Source: Prevotella sp.
GTDB taxonomy: Bacteria > Bacteroidota > Bacteroidia > Bacteroidales > Bacteroidaceae
Direction: 5' to 3'
NCBI GenBank assembly: GCA_017548605.1
Contig: JAFYZT010000018.1
Location: 1-64,000, forward strand
Length of the DNA stretch: 64,000 nt
The notes beneath the pieces were generated by a model. The model saw nothing but the letters and a program-made list of their open reading frames with translations, had not been told where the DNA came from and ran no database searches. Shown here piece by piece: positions 7,364 to 16,016 of this stretch. The position numbers and the translations under genes were made by a program. Within the stretch, counting starts at the first letter, position 1, and each line of letters begins with the position of its first letter.

Positions 7364-7957
7364 ATGAAAAAGGGTTCTATCAGTATTATATCTATATTAT
7401 TCTTTGTGGGCATAATTATATCGTGCAACGGCACAAAGACACCCGAGAAAAGTGGCACCCCTACAGATAGTATCAGTTCCACAAAAGCCGACAGTATGGG
7501 ACTTGCAGTTGACAACATGGAAGGAAGCGACAGCCTGCTGTATGCCAACGAAGATGCCGAAAACGAATCGCTCAACGACATCCGTTTTGCCAACTTCAAA
7601 GATGAGGATTGGCTCGACAATGAATATATACGGACATTGCGCCAGTATATCGATGATTTCAACAACAGGAAAATCGAAGACGAAGAACTGGAGCCCCACA
7701 GGAGTCTGCTGAAAGGAAAATTCGTGATTGGTAACGTTGAGCCTTTTATGCTCGGTGGTCTATTTATCCAGATTACATTTATCGAAAACCCCGAGAACGT
7801 GTTCTCCGCTTGGGTCTATAGTGATGTGGACCCAGAAAAGAGAACTATATCCAATTACTCTGTGCATCACGTGCGTCTGGAAAAAGAGAAACTTGAATTC
7901 ACCCGTGAGCAGATTCTCCAAGAAATGGAAATCCACCCGGAACTGAAACTGTGGTGA
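7364..7957 (+). CDS. lipoprotein of unknown function
   Basis: 197 residues when started at the ATG at 7364 (MKKGSISIISILFF), which places a typical signal sequence first and a lipobox ending IISC at Cys21. A longer frame from 7316 would overlap the promoter and lacks a sensible signal peptide. Residues ~22-70 are a Ser/Thr/Asp-rich linker; the remainder is a compact acidic domain I do not recognise. It is transcribed from a repeat-borne promoter and is followed by an outer-membrane barrel gene 94 bases downstream, so co-transcription is possible. Confidence 0.75.
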   Translation: MKKGSISIISILFFVGIIISCNGTKTPEKSGTPTDSISSTKADSMGLAVDNMEGSDSLLYANEDAENESLNDIRFANFKDEDWLDNEYIRTLRQYIDDFNNRKIEDEELEPHRSLLKGKFVIGNVEPFMLGGLFIQITFIENPENVFSAWVYSDVDPEKRTISNYSVHHVRLEKEKLEFTREQILQEMEIHPELKLW

Positions 7958-8051
7958 CCACCGACAACAATGGATTTTCTTTGGGTATTTTAAACTTTTA
8001 GGATGGGTTCACGTCAAAATAATATAGAATTACACTCAACTCCTAGCCTTT

Positions 8052-11000
8052 ATGGAATTGAAGCGACGCATCCCACTTCTGATTTTCATGCTCGTATTGA
8101 GAGCATTGTCCGTTTCTGCCCAGCAAGAATCTATTGTTGGGCGGGTCATCGACAAAGAAACCCGTACCGCCATGACGCGGACGACACTGCAACTGTATCA
8201 CTTGGGGACTAGCAGGAACGGTAAGCAGGACACGACTTTCGTGAAAGGCGTATATACGGATAACAACGGTCTGTTCGAAATCACCCCGGTGAAGGCAGGG
8301 TCCTATCTCCTCAAAATCACTTTCCTTGGTTACAAGGAGCAACAACGCAAGTTGACGAAAACCAACGGGCAGAAGTTGGACCTTGGCAACATCCTGTTGG
8401 AGACAGATGCCATACAATTGAATGAAGCCGTGGTGACTGCCAATGTGCCGAAGATGGTGGTAAGGGATGACACGCTCATCTACAACGCCGATGCTTTCCG
8501 CGTACCTGAGGGTTCGGTGATTGAGGCCCTTGTGGAAGCCCTCCCCGGTGCAAAAATTGAAGAAGACGGTGGTGTCTCCATCAACGGCAAGAGCGTCAAG
8601 CGGTTTAAGATGGACGGTCGCGATTTCATGACCGGGAACAACGACGCCGTAATGAAAAACCTGCCCTCGTACGTGGTAGACCAGGTGAAGGCCTACGATG
8701 AGAAAAGTGACAACTCGCGCCTGACGGGCATTGACGACGGCGAGGACGACTTCGTGCTGGAATTCGTGACCAGACGCAGTGCCCGAAACGGTCTGCAGAT
8801 GAACCCGGACCTGGGCATCGGCACCGATGGCAGGTACGGCATCAGGCTCACCGCCATGAAACCGATGGGTGCCACGAGATACACTTTCATGGGTAATGCG
8901 AACAATGTGAACGACAGGAATTTCACGGGCAGAGGCGGTCGAGGACGAGGCAACAACAATGGTCTTCGCCACACAAAAACCGCCGCTCTCGATATCAGTT
9001 ACGAGAACGACAAGAACCTGAAGATTAGCGGTCGTGTGACCTGGACACATAGAAATGTTGACGATTGGAATCGTTCCAATTCCGAGAGTTTTGTCATGAC
9101 CCGAAATGGCGCTTTCTCCAGCAGCCTGAACCAGAACTATTCCAGGAATAACAACTGGACGGGGAACATGAACCTTCAATGGACCATCGACTCACTGACC
9201 ACCCTCTCGTTTCGTCCCAATCTCAGTATATCGACCAACGATGGCAGAGGATTTTCCAAATCTGCCTCTTACAGCGACAATCCTTTCGACTTAAATTTCG
9301 ATCCATTAAGTGACGAAGGCATGGATTATTTCGACACCCAAAACATGATTCTCAACGGACGAAACAACAAGTCGATGAGTTATGGCAGCAACAAAAACCT
9401 CAGTTCGCAAATCCAACTCTTCCGTCGTCTGAACAGCAAGGGACGAAATATGTCCATCAACTCCAACATCAACTATCGCGACGGTTCCAACAAAAACGCG
9501 AACCTTTCGGCTGTGACACTCTTTCAACAGGCTGACCATTTAGGAAATGACTCCACTTACCAAACCAACCGTTACACAGTTTCGCCCTCGGACAACTTCA
9601 GTTGGTCGTTAGGCTTCACCTATACAGAACCCATCTACATTTTCAAGTCTAAGCCAAAAGACCAGGAACAACAAGAAGGACGTTTTGGCAGAGGATATGG
9701 CGGTTTCGGGGGAGGACGTGGTGGCGGACGCGGTGGTGGCGGACGTGGTGGTCGTGGACGCCAAATGGTGGGCCAAGAGGGCATTTTCTTCCAGACCAGT
9801 TATCGCTACAACTACAGCCATCAGAAGAGCGACCCTTCCACTTACGACTTTCCAGAATTCAATACCGAGGCATATAACGATGTCTTGCAGGAGTATCGCG
9901 ACTGGACCCGTCTTTTCGGCTATCTGGAAAATCCCTATGAGGCCTATCTATCAAGAGAACTCAGCCGTTATTCAGAGCGCACGGAATATAGACAGAACAT
10001 CGACTTGCAAATACGCATCTCGCGTCAGAAGTACAATATGAATGTGGGAGTGTCGATACAGCCGCAACGCTCTCATTACATCCAACAGTACTTGGGACAG
10101 CCTGTGGACACTGTCAGGAACGTGACAAACATTTCGCCCACACTGAATCTGCGTTACCGTTTTAATGAGCAGACCAACCTTCAGGTGACTCTGCGCGGGC
10201 AGACCCAGCAACCGAGCATCAACCAATTGCTGGAAATCTATGATGACACGAACCCCCTGTCCATCACGATTGGTAATCCAGGACTGAAGCCTTCGTATAC
10301 CAGCAATCTGAATGCCAATTTCCAGATGCAACGACGATATCAGTTGGTGGAAGACAGTCTGGGTGCCATGGTGCCCAAGAACCAGCGCCACTGGAGTTTC
10401 AACGCCAACGGCAGTTTTCAGCACACCAGCAACGCCATCGGTAATGTAGTCACCTATAACGAGACCACCGGTGGAAGTGTCAGTCGTCCAGAGAACATCA
10501 ACGGCAACTGGAACATCAGCGGCGGCGCCACCCTCAATATCAACCTCGACACCTTGAACCGATGGGATGTGAGTGGTTCAATCAGAGGAAGCTATAACCA
10601 TCGTGTGGGTTATGTGAATTTGAACCGCACTTCCATTGCCGACAGGAATGTGACACATACCTATAACCTGTCGCCCGAGTTATCGCTGAGTTACCGTAAC
10701 AGTTGGCTGAGTTTCTCACTCAACACAAGGACTACCTATGCCCATACAGAAAACCGCCTGCAGGCATCGAACAACCTGACCACTTGGAATTTCTCGTATG
10801 GAGGAAACACCAAGATAACCTTTCCGTGGGGCAGTAACCTTTCGACAGAAATCCATATGTTCAGCAGGCGAGGATATAGCGACGCCACACTGAATACCAA
10901 CGAATTGATATGGAACGCCCAAATCTCGCATAGTTTCCTGCGTAGCAAGCAACTGACCGTCATGTTGCAGTTGTATGACATCTTGCACGAGCAATCCACA

Positions 11001-11255
11001 TTCTCCCGAATCATCAATGCCAACGGATGGACAGACCGCGAGGTAAATGCCATCACGTCGTATGCCATGCTTCACATCAGTTACCGTCTGAATCTTTTTG
11101 GCGGTCGCGGTAATGGTGAAGGAGAGAGAAGGGAAGGTAGAAGAGGTCGCTTTAACGGTCCACCATCCGGAGGTTTCCCGGGTGGTAGCGGTGGAGGATT
11201 CCCTGGTGGCGGCGGATTCCCAGGTGGTGGATTCCCCAGTGGAGAATCCATGTGA
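8052..11255 (+). CDS. TonB-receptor-like outer-membrane beta-barrel protein with Gly-rich segments
   Basis: 1067 residues. A signal peptide ending SVSAQ is followed by a carboxypeptidase-regulatory-like domain (GRVIDKETRTAMTRTTLQLY; ~26-110), a plug-like region (LNEAVVTANVPKMVVRDDT onward) and a long barrel rich in alternating aromatic and polar residues. This architecture fits the outer-membrane beta-barrel family related to TonB-dependent receptors (PF14905-like), as opposed to SusC, and no SusD partner is adjacent. Two low-complexity stretches stand out: Gly/Arg-rich at ~541-576 in the barrel, and a FPGGG-type tail at ~1035-1065. The substrate is unknown. Export of or receptor activity for a metal or peptide is only a guess. 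Confidence 0.85.
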   Translation: MELKRRIPLLIFMLVLRALSVSAQQESIVGRVIDKETRTAMTRTTLQLYHLGTSRNGKQDTTFVKGVYTDNNGLFEITPVKAGSYLLKITFLGYKEQQRKLTKTNGQKLDLGNILLETDAIQLNEAVVTANVPKMVVRDDTLIYNADAFRVPEGSVIEALVEALPGAKIEEDGGVSINGKSVKRFKMDGRDFMTGNNDAVMKNLPSYVVDQVKAYDEKSDNSRLTGIDDGEDDFVLEFVTRRSARNGLQMNPDLGIGTDGRYGIRLTAMKPMGATRYTFMGNANNVNDRNFTGRGGRGRGNNNGLRHTKTAALDISYENDKNLKISGRVTWTHRNVDDWNRSNSESFVMTRNGAFSSSLNQNYSRNNNWTGNMNLQWTIDSLTTLSFRPNLSISTNDGRGFSKSASYSDNPFDLNFDPLSDEGMDYFDTQNMILNGRNNKSMSYGSNKNLSSQIQLFRRLNSKGRNMSINSNINYRDGSNKNANLSAVTLFQQADHLGNDSTYQTNRYTVSPSDNFSWSLGFTYTEPIYIFKSKPKDQEQQEGRFGRGYGGFGGGRGGGRGGGGRGGRGRQMVGQEGIFFQTSYRYNYSHQKSDPSTYDFPEFNTEAYNDVLQEYRDWTRLFGYLENPYEAYLSRELSRYSERTEYRQNIDLQIRISRQKYNMNVGVSIQPQRSHYIQQYLGQPVDTVRNVTNISPTLNLRYRFNEQTNLQVTLRGQTQQPSINQLLEIYDDTNPLSITIGNPGLKPSYTSNLNANFQMQRRYQLVEDSLGAMVPKNQRHWSFNANGSFQHTSNAIGNVVTYNETTGGSVSRPENINGNWNISGGATLNINLDTLNRWDVSGSIRGSYNHRVGYVNLNRTSIADRNVTHTYNLSPELSLSYRNSWLSFSLNTRTTYAHTENRLQASNNLTTWNFSYGGNTKITFPWGSNLSTEIHMFSRRGYSDATLNTNELIWNAQISHSFLRSKQLTVMLQLYDILHEQSTFSRIINANGWTDREVNAITSYAMLHISYRLNLFGGRGNGEGERREGRRGRFNGPPSGGFPGGSGGGFPGGGGFPGGGFPSGESM

Positions 11256-11283
11256 ACGATGGGTAAATATCTTATTGTATTGG

Positions 11284-11802
11284 CTAAATCTTTCTAGTCA
11301 GCGAAAGATGACCTGATTCTTTCTTTTCACCAACAACAGATGTGTAGGAGCCAGTCAGATCACCGTATGGCGTGGGACGTAGTTCTGCCTTCAATGAGGA
11401 AAACTCATTGGAGTTGTCTTTCTTGTCAAACAGGCGCAATACGCCATTGTTCCATGAACAGTCGAGATTAAAAGCAGCCGTGCTGCCATAGATGGTACAT
11501 TCGTCCACCGTAAGAGTTCCCTTGTCACCAAGCACGAGTGAGAGCGTTAGTTGGATATCGCTGGGATCCTCACCCTCCACATCTTCTCCAGCTGACTTCC
11601 ATACCCACTCACCAACAAGACTTTCCATCGACGGAATGTGGACTTCTTCTTGTACAGAATCGGTTGGCGTGGCCGTTTGTTGTGTAACGGATGAACTATC
11701 GGTTTTTCCCGTCACATCTTGGTTGGCGTCCTTTTCTTTATTACCACAAGAAAGCAGAAGACACGAAAGAACTGCAAAAGCAAAATAAAAAACAGGTTTC
11801 AT
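11284..11802 (-). CDS. lipoprotein, possibly lipocalin-like
   Basis: 172 residues with a signal sequence and a lipobox ending LLSC (Cys19), then a Thr/Ser/Gln-rich linker to ~55. The mature domain begins LVGEWVWKS and continues with alternating beta-strand-like segments (TLTVDECTIYG, GVLRLFDKK), which recalls lipocalin-like lipoproteins of Bacteroidetes. That fold is an inference from pattern only. It converges with the barrel gene (29 bases between stops) and has its own consensus promoter at 11825-11855. Confidence 0.75.
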   Translation of the reverse strand: MKPVFYFAFAVLSCLLLSCGNKEKDANQDVTGKTDSSSVTQQTATPTDSVQEEVHIPSMESLVGEWVWKSAGEDVEGEDPSDIQLTLSLVLGDKGTLTVDECTIYGSTAAFNLDCSWNNGVLRLFDKKDNSNEFSSLKAELRPTPYGDLTGSYTSVVGEKKESGHLSLTRKI

Positions 11803-11824
11803 AGGCTGATGTTATTAGTTTTTG

Positions 11825-11855
11825 CAAAGATAATGTAAATCATGAGTTTTTCAAA
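11825..11855 (-). promoter_or_regulatory. promoter of the lipoprotein gene 11284-11802
   Basis: On the minus strand TTTG (11852-11855), 19 bases, TATCTTTG (11825-11832); about 22 bases before the ATG. Confidence 0.7.
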
Positions 11856-11939
11856 ACTAATGTTGACTTTTTTACTTGCAACAATCATGGCTGTTCATCA
11901 TGAAAACCACCCCTTTGGTGTACTTTCCATATCTTTTCA

Positions 11940-11970
11940 TTTGTATCACGGAAATAATGCATTATCTTTG
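11940..11970 (+). promoter_or_regulatory. promoter of the BspA-type gene
   Basis: TTTG 11940-11943, 19 bases, TATCTTTG 11963-11970, about 40 bases before the ATG at 12011. Its location excludes the upstream in-frame start at 11876. Confidence 0.7.
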
Positions 11971-12010
11971 CATTATCATTTCAATAGAACATGAACTAAT
12001 CATAATCATT

Positions 12011-14461
12011 ATGAAACGATTCTGTCTTCTGTGCGTCCTATTCCTTAACATCGCTGTTATAGCGGTGGCACAAAGGAGCTCCGATAAATTCCGGTATGGC
12101 AATTTCCAATGTGAAGTGACCTCGGCCACAACGGTCAAAGTTGCCGGTATTGAGACACGCAGGCCCGACAGGCCACGTCCCTTCACCTATTATTATGAGC
12201 AATATGTTATTCCCTCGACAGTGACAACGGAAGACGGCAAGACATATACCGTGACTGAGATTGGTGAAGAGGCGTTTGTCCTTAATGGCCAAGGTGAGTT
12301 CAGCGTCGTGGTTCCGAGTACAGTGAAACGAATCGGCAAACGTGCTTTCTATCATCTTCCCATTGTTGACATCCAGTTGGCAGATGGTTTGGAAGTCATT
12401 GAGGAAGAGGCTTTTGCCTCTTCCGAGTTGAAATCGTTAACCATCCCCGGCAGCGTTAAAGAAATGGGCAAGAACATTTGTGAGTACGCCCGTGCGTTGG
12501 AAATCGTAACCATCAACGACGGTGTCACGCAGCTGCCCGAAGAAATGTGTTTTGAAGCAAAGAACCTGAAAGAGGTGAAGATGGGCAACAGTGTCCGCAA
12601 GATAGGCCATCGAGCTTTTGGCGGTTGCGAAGCACTGACCATGGTCAACTGGCCCGCGCAGTTGAGAGTCATTGCTTCACATGCCTTTGAAGGTACCGCC
12701 GTTGAGAACGGCATTTTCCCCACACATTTGGAGACCATCGAAGAATTTGCGTTTGACGGTGCCGCTATCAAGAAGGCTATACTTCCTGCTTCGCTCAAGA
12801 GTGTTTCGGAATGGTCGTTCCATAGCATGAAGACTGAGGCTATTGAGGTGAACAATGCCAACCCTACCTACGCCTCGCATCAGGGTATCCTTATGGACAA
12901 GAAAAAGACTACTATCCTTTTTGCTCCATTGGGTTTGAAAGGCCCTCTGACGCTACCTTCCACACTTCGTGAGGTGGGCGAGATGATGTTCCTCAACTGT
13001 GCCATCGAAGAGGTGACCATCCCTTCATCGGTGAAGGTCCTCCGCAATGGTGCTTTCGAACAGTGTGAGCAATTGAGGACCGTCCATCTCAGCGAGGGAC
13101 TGGACACCATCTGTCGCGATGCTTTCCGCCGTTGTGCCAAGCTCAACCATGTGGTTCTTCCTGCCTCGCTCCGTTCTTTTACTGGTTCCGCGTTCTTCTT
13201 GTGCGACTCACTGACCGACCTGCAGCTTGCTTCTGGCAGCAAATATTTCACGATGGTTGACGGCGACCTCTTCAATGCCGCGAAGACCACGTTGGTTTTG
13301 GTGCAGCACGGCAAGGGGGGAACCTACCGCGTGAGAGACGGTGTTAAACACATCGGCGACTATGCCTTCGCCCCCAGTGACAACATCACCGAGGTGGTGA
13401 TGCCCAACACGGTGACAGTCATCGGCGACGGTGCGTTCTCCGGGTGCAAGGACATGAGCCAGCTGACCATCTCGGAACGTCTGGAGGAAATCGGCAAATG
13501 GGCGTTTAGCGGCTGTGAGCAGATGACTGGTTACAGACTACCATCCACGCTTCACTCCATCGGCGACTATGCTTTCGACAACAACGCTTCGCTGACAGAG
13601 TTCACCGTCCCTTCGGGTGTCAAGCAGTTGCCCGATGGCGTGTTCCGTGACTGCAAGAATTTAGTGACGGTGCATCTGCCAGAGGGTATCACGGAATTGA
13701 GCCAGCTGGTATTCCAGGACTGTTCATCGCTCACCTCTGTTGTATTGCCCTCGTCGGTCAAGACCATCGGCCATGCCGCCTTCACGGGATGCAGTTCACT
13801 GAGCCGGCTGACATTGCCTTCCGGTCTACGTACCATCCCGTCCTACATGGCAACGAAATGTATATCTCTGCAACATATTGACATTCCCGAGGCCACCGAC
13901 AGCATCATGGATTACGCATTCTCCGAGAGCGGTCTCACCACGATATCCATCCCGTCGCATGTCCAGCATGTAGGCAAGTATGTCTTCCACAAATGTCATC
14001 AGTTGACAGATGTGTCGTTGCCCAAAGGGTTGCAGGTCATCAACAACGGCACGTTCTGCGAATGCACGTCGCTGCAGGCTATCACCCTCCCGACGACGTT
14101 GTCGAGCCTAGGCGACTATGCCTTCTCGCATTGCGAGGCGCTGCAAGGAATCGTTGTTCCCGAAGGTGTAGACAGTCTAGGGTTGCGCTGTTTTGAGTTC
14201 TGTTATGCTCTTGACACCATCGACCTGCCTTCGACATTGAAGAAGTTGGGACGTGAAGTGTTTGTCAGGGTGGAGAAGGCAAAGACCATCATCATCCGTG
14301 CCACCACCCCACCCGACGGTTACATCGGCATTCCCAGTACATATCTCAACCGAGCTACGATATATCTGCCAGAGGGCACTTTCAAGGCTTACGCCGAGCG
14401 TTTCTTCCGAGATTATTACAGTCTGGAGAGCAAGGCGAAAAGCCTCCCCCCTACCCCCTGA
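12011..14461 (+). CDS. secreted BspA-type leucine-rich repeat protein
   Basis: 816 residues from the ATG at 12011, which starts a clean signal peptide (MKRFCLLCVLFLNIAVIAVAQ); the longer frame from 11876 overruns the promoter. After ~100 residues come about 25-30 repeats of the LRR_5/BspA type, recognisable from recurring blocks such as IGDYAFSGC, LTEVVLPSSV and IPSSVKTIG. BspA proteins of oral and gut Bacteroidetes are surface or secreted adhesins that bind matrix proteins. The C-terminus ends KSLPPTP, encoded by part of a GC-rich intergenic repeat, so the stop may have shifted. I see no clear type IX sorting domain. Monocistronic. Confidence 0.9.
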   Translation: MKRFCLLCVLFLNIAVIAVAQRSSDKFRYGNFQCEVTSATTVKVAGIETRRPDRPRPFTYYYEQYVIPSTVTTEDGKTYTVTEIGEEAFVLNGQGEFSVVVPSTVKRIGKRAFYHLPIVDIQLADGLEVIEEEAFASSELKSLTIPGSVKEMGKNICEYARALEIVTINDGVTQLPEEMCFEAKNLKEVKMGNSVRKIGHRAFGGCEALTMVNWPAQLRVIASHAFEGTAVENGIFPTHLETIEEFAFDGAAIKKAILPASLKSVSEWSFHSMKTEAIEVNNANPTYASHQGILMDKKKTTILFAPLGLKGPLTLPSTLREVGEMMFLNCAIEEVTIPSSVKVLRNGAFEQCEQLRTVHLSEGLDTICRDAFRRCAKLNHVVLPASLRSFTGSAFFLCDSLTDLQLASGSKYFTMVDGDLFNAAKTTLVLVQHGKGGTYRVRDGVKHIGDYAFAPSDNITEVVMPNTVTVIGDGAFSGCKDMSQLTISERLEEIGKWAFSGCEQMTGYRLPSTLHSIGDYAFDNNASLTEFTVPSGVKQLPDGVFRDCKNLVTVHLPEGITELSQLVFQDCSSLTSVVLPSSVKTIGHAAFTGCSSLSRLTLPSGLRTIPSYMATKCISLQHIDIPEATDSIMDYAFSESGLTTISIPSHVQHVGKYVFHKCHQLTDVSLPKGLQVINNGTFCECTSLQAITLPTTLSSLGDYAFSHCEALQGIVVPEGVDSLGLRCFEFCYALDTIDLPSTLKKLGREVFVRVEKAKTIIIRATTPPDGYIGIPSTYLNRATIYLPEGTFKAYAERFFRDYYSLESKAKSLPPTP

Positions 14462-14521
14462 CGACTGACTAGGAAAGAAATTAGAATAATACGTATAATT
14501 AACAACTAATTATATATAACA

Positions 14522-15187
14522 ATGAAAAAGTTTATTCTTACCCTGGGCATATTTGCCCTTACGGCTGTATGCGCTAATGCGCAGAACAAGCCATTGTTGA
14601 GTCTTAATGACATGCCCCATACAGCCAAAGGCATGCGTGTGGAACTGACCAAAGACGGGATGATGGCCGTAGAGGCCCGCATCATGAAGAATGGTCAACT
14701 TATGCAGACAATCCGCGATGAAGAAGGTCTGTGCACCGACTGGTATGAGCAAGATGCGCAAGACCTGGTACATTTCGTAGATGTCAACTATGATGGTCAG
14801 CCCGACCTCTTCATCGGCGTGGGTGGCTCTCGCACTGCCAACAGTGTGTTGTTGTGGAATCCTGCTACTAACCGCTTTGAAACGATGGTAGACGGACCGA
14901 ATTGGCAAAACCCCATCTTCTCGCCGAAAGACAAGGCGGTTTACACAGGCGGCTCAAACAGCGCTTGGGAGATGTTCTATGCCAAATCGGTATGGCGCGG
15001 CAACAAGTTGGTGACGGTGGAAACATTGGAATATGTGACCAACCTCAACGACTACAACCGTGTCTTCCCAGAAAGCAGGAAGAGCCATGCCTACACACTG
15101 AAAAACGCCAGTGGCAAGGTCATCAAACGGACCAACAACCTCAACCAGCTGCCTAAAAACTGGCAGAAGGTGGTAAGGGCGATTTAA
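14522..15187 (+). CDS. secreted protein with a calcium-site-like DVNYDGQPD motif
   Basis: 221 residues with a signal peptide ending CANAQ. The centre carries HFVDVNYDGQPDLFIGVGG, similar to the Asp-rich loops of FG-GAP or XAC2610-type repeats that bind calcium, followed by a Trp/Asn-rich C-terminal half. I infer a periplasmic or secreted single-domain protein of unknown role. It starts 60 bases after the BspA gene on the same strand and may be co-transcribed. It converges with the membrane-protein gene at 15372. Confidence 0.75.
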   Translation: MKKFILTLGIFALTAVCANAQNKPLLSLNDMPHTAKGMRVELTKDGMMAVEARIMKNGQLMQTIRDEEGLCTDWYEQDAQDLVHFVDVNYDGQPDLFIGVGGSRTANSVLLWNPATNRFETMVDGPNWQNPIFSPKDKAVYTGGSNSAWEMFYAKSVWRGNKLVTVETLEYVTNLNDYNRVFPESRKSHAYTLKNASGKVIKRTNNLNQLPKNWQKVVRAI

Positions 15188-15189
15188 GA

Positions 15190-15223
15190 AAGCCTCCCCC
15201 ATCCCCTCCCAAGGAGGGGGAGA
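15190..15223. repeat. GC-rich palindromic intergenic repeat
   Basis: AGCCTCCCCCATCCCCTCCC followed by AAGGAGGGGGAG; member of the dispersed CCTCCCC/GGGGAGG family, directly after a stop codon. Confidence 0.6.
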
Positions 15224-15280
15224 AGGGAAAGGTATGAAGTATGTAAGATTTCTGCGGCAAGACCGCTGCTTTCAGATAAA

Positions 15281-15334
15281 AATCGTTATAAGGTGAAGAA
15301 TGCTTTAATGGGCATTTTTCACCTTATAACGATT
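15281..15334. repeat. 23-bp near-perfect inverted repeat (long hairpin)
   Basis: Arms 15281-15303 and 15312-15334 are complementary over 23 bases with a single G:T-type mismatch and an 8-base loop. It lies between convergent genes. Neither flank has a T-tract, so it is not a textbook intrinsic terminator. Confidence 0.75.
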
Positions 15335-15371
15335 AGGCAAAATGACCTTACAACGCAAAAGCGAAGCAGCC

Positions 15372-15743
15372 TTATTCAGCATTTCTTTTCTTGAACAGCA
15401 TTTTGAGCAGGCAGGCTACCAAAGCTGCTCCTGAGGCGCAGACACCACCGGTGAGCAAGTCTGTGTCAGGCCGCTTACTGGCGTCGAAGAGGAAATAGCC
15501 CAACGCACAAGCCATGAGCAGGGTGAGTACCCAACCCATCTGCCATTTATGCGACGGTGCGACACCACAGCCCACACTCATATAAATGAGTCCGCCAATA
15601 AATCCACCGCCAAGGAAAACGATGTACCATAACAACGGTCCCGACATGTTGAAATTGGTTATCAACCAGAAGAACAAGAACAACACACCTACGCCAATGG
15701 CGGCAGCCAAAGGAATGGCCAAAATCCAACGAAGAATTTTCAT
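15372..15743 (-). CDS. small integral membrane protein
   Basis: 123 residues with four hydrophobic segments (approximately 5-30, 37-57, 68-85 and 97-113) and a basic end KKRNAE. No family was recognised. A Bacteroidetes inner-membrane protein of unknown function is the best description. It is read alone on the minus strand, divergent from dxs across 273 bases that contain another GC-rich palindrome (15765-15793). The ATG at 15743 gives MKILRWILAIP, a natural membrane start. Confidence 0.7.
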   Translation of the reverse strand: MKILRWILAIPLAAAIGVGVLFLFFWLITNFNMSGPLLWYIVFLGGGFIGGLIYMSVGCGVAPSHKWQMGWVLTLLMACALGYFLFDASKRPDTDLLTGGVCASGAALVACLLKMLFKKRNAE

Positions 15744-15764
15744 ACAGTTAATAAATTAAATAAC

Positions 15765-15793
15765 CTCCCCCGACTCCCTCCCAGGAGGGGGAG
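15765..15793. repeat. GC-rich palindromic intergenic repeat
   Basis: CCTCCCCC and GGAGGGGGAG arms separated by about 12 bases, same family as 15190-15223. Confidence 0.55.
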
Positions 15794-15924
15794 AAAATAG
15801 TTTAAAGGTTAGAAACATTTAGATTGCAAAAATACGTAAAATAATATGGGATAAAAAACTTTTTGTCGTTTTTTTATAAACAATAGTGTGCCTTTCCGTC
15901 ACGAAACAACATTTGTGCGAAAGA

Positions 15925-15956
15925 TTTGGCCAATTCGGAATAAATGCTTATTTTTG
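15925..15956 (+). promoter_or_regulatory. dxs-trkA-trkH promoter
   Basis: TTTG 15925-15928, 20 bases, TATTTTTG 15949-15956; predicted leader about 55 bases. Confidence 0.6.
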
Positions 15957-16016
15957 CACGGTTTATGCCCTTTACTAAAAGAACCCTTGGGCTATGTTGT
16001 TCATGACACATGAATA

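Noticed and set aside
8043-9179. 378-residue minus-strand frame
   Set aside because: Antisense to the barrel protein; low-complexity Val/His composition, no promoter and no family match.
11876-12010. In-frame N-terminal extension of the BspA-type gene
   Set aside because: It spans the consensus promoter at 11940-11970, and the ATG at 12011 gives a proper signal peptide.
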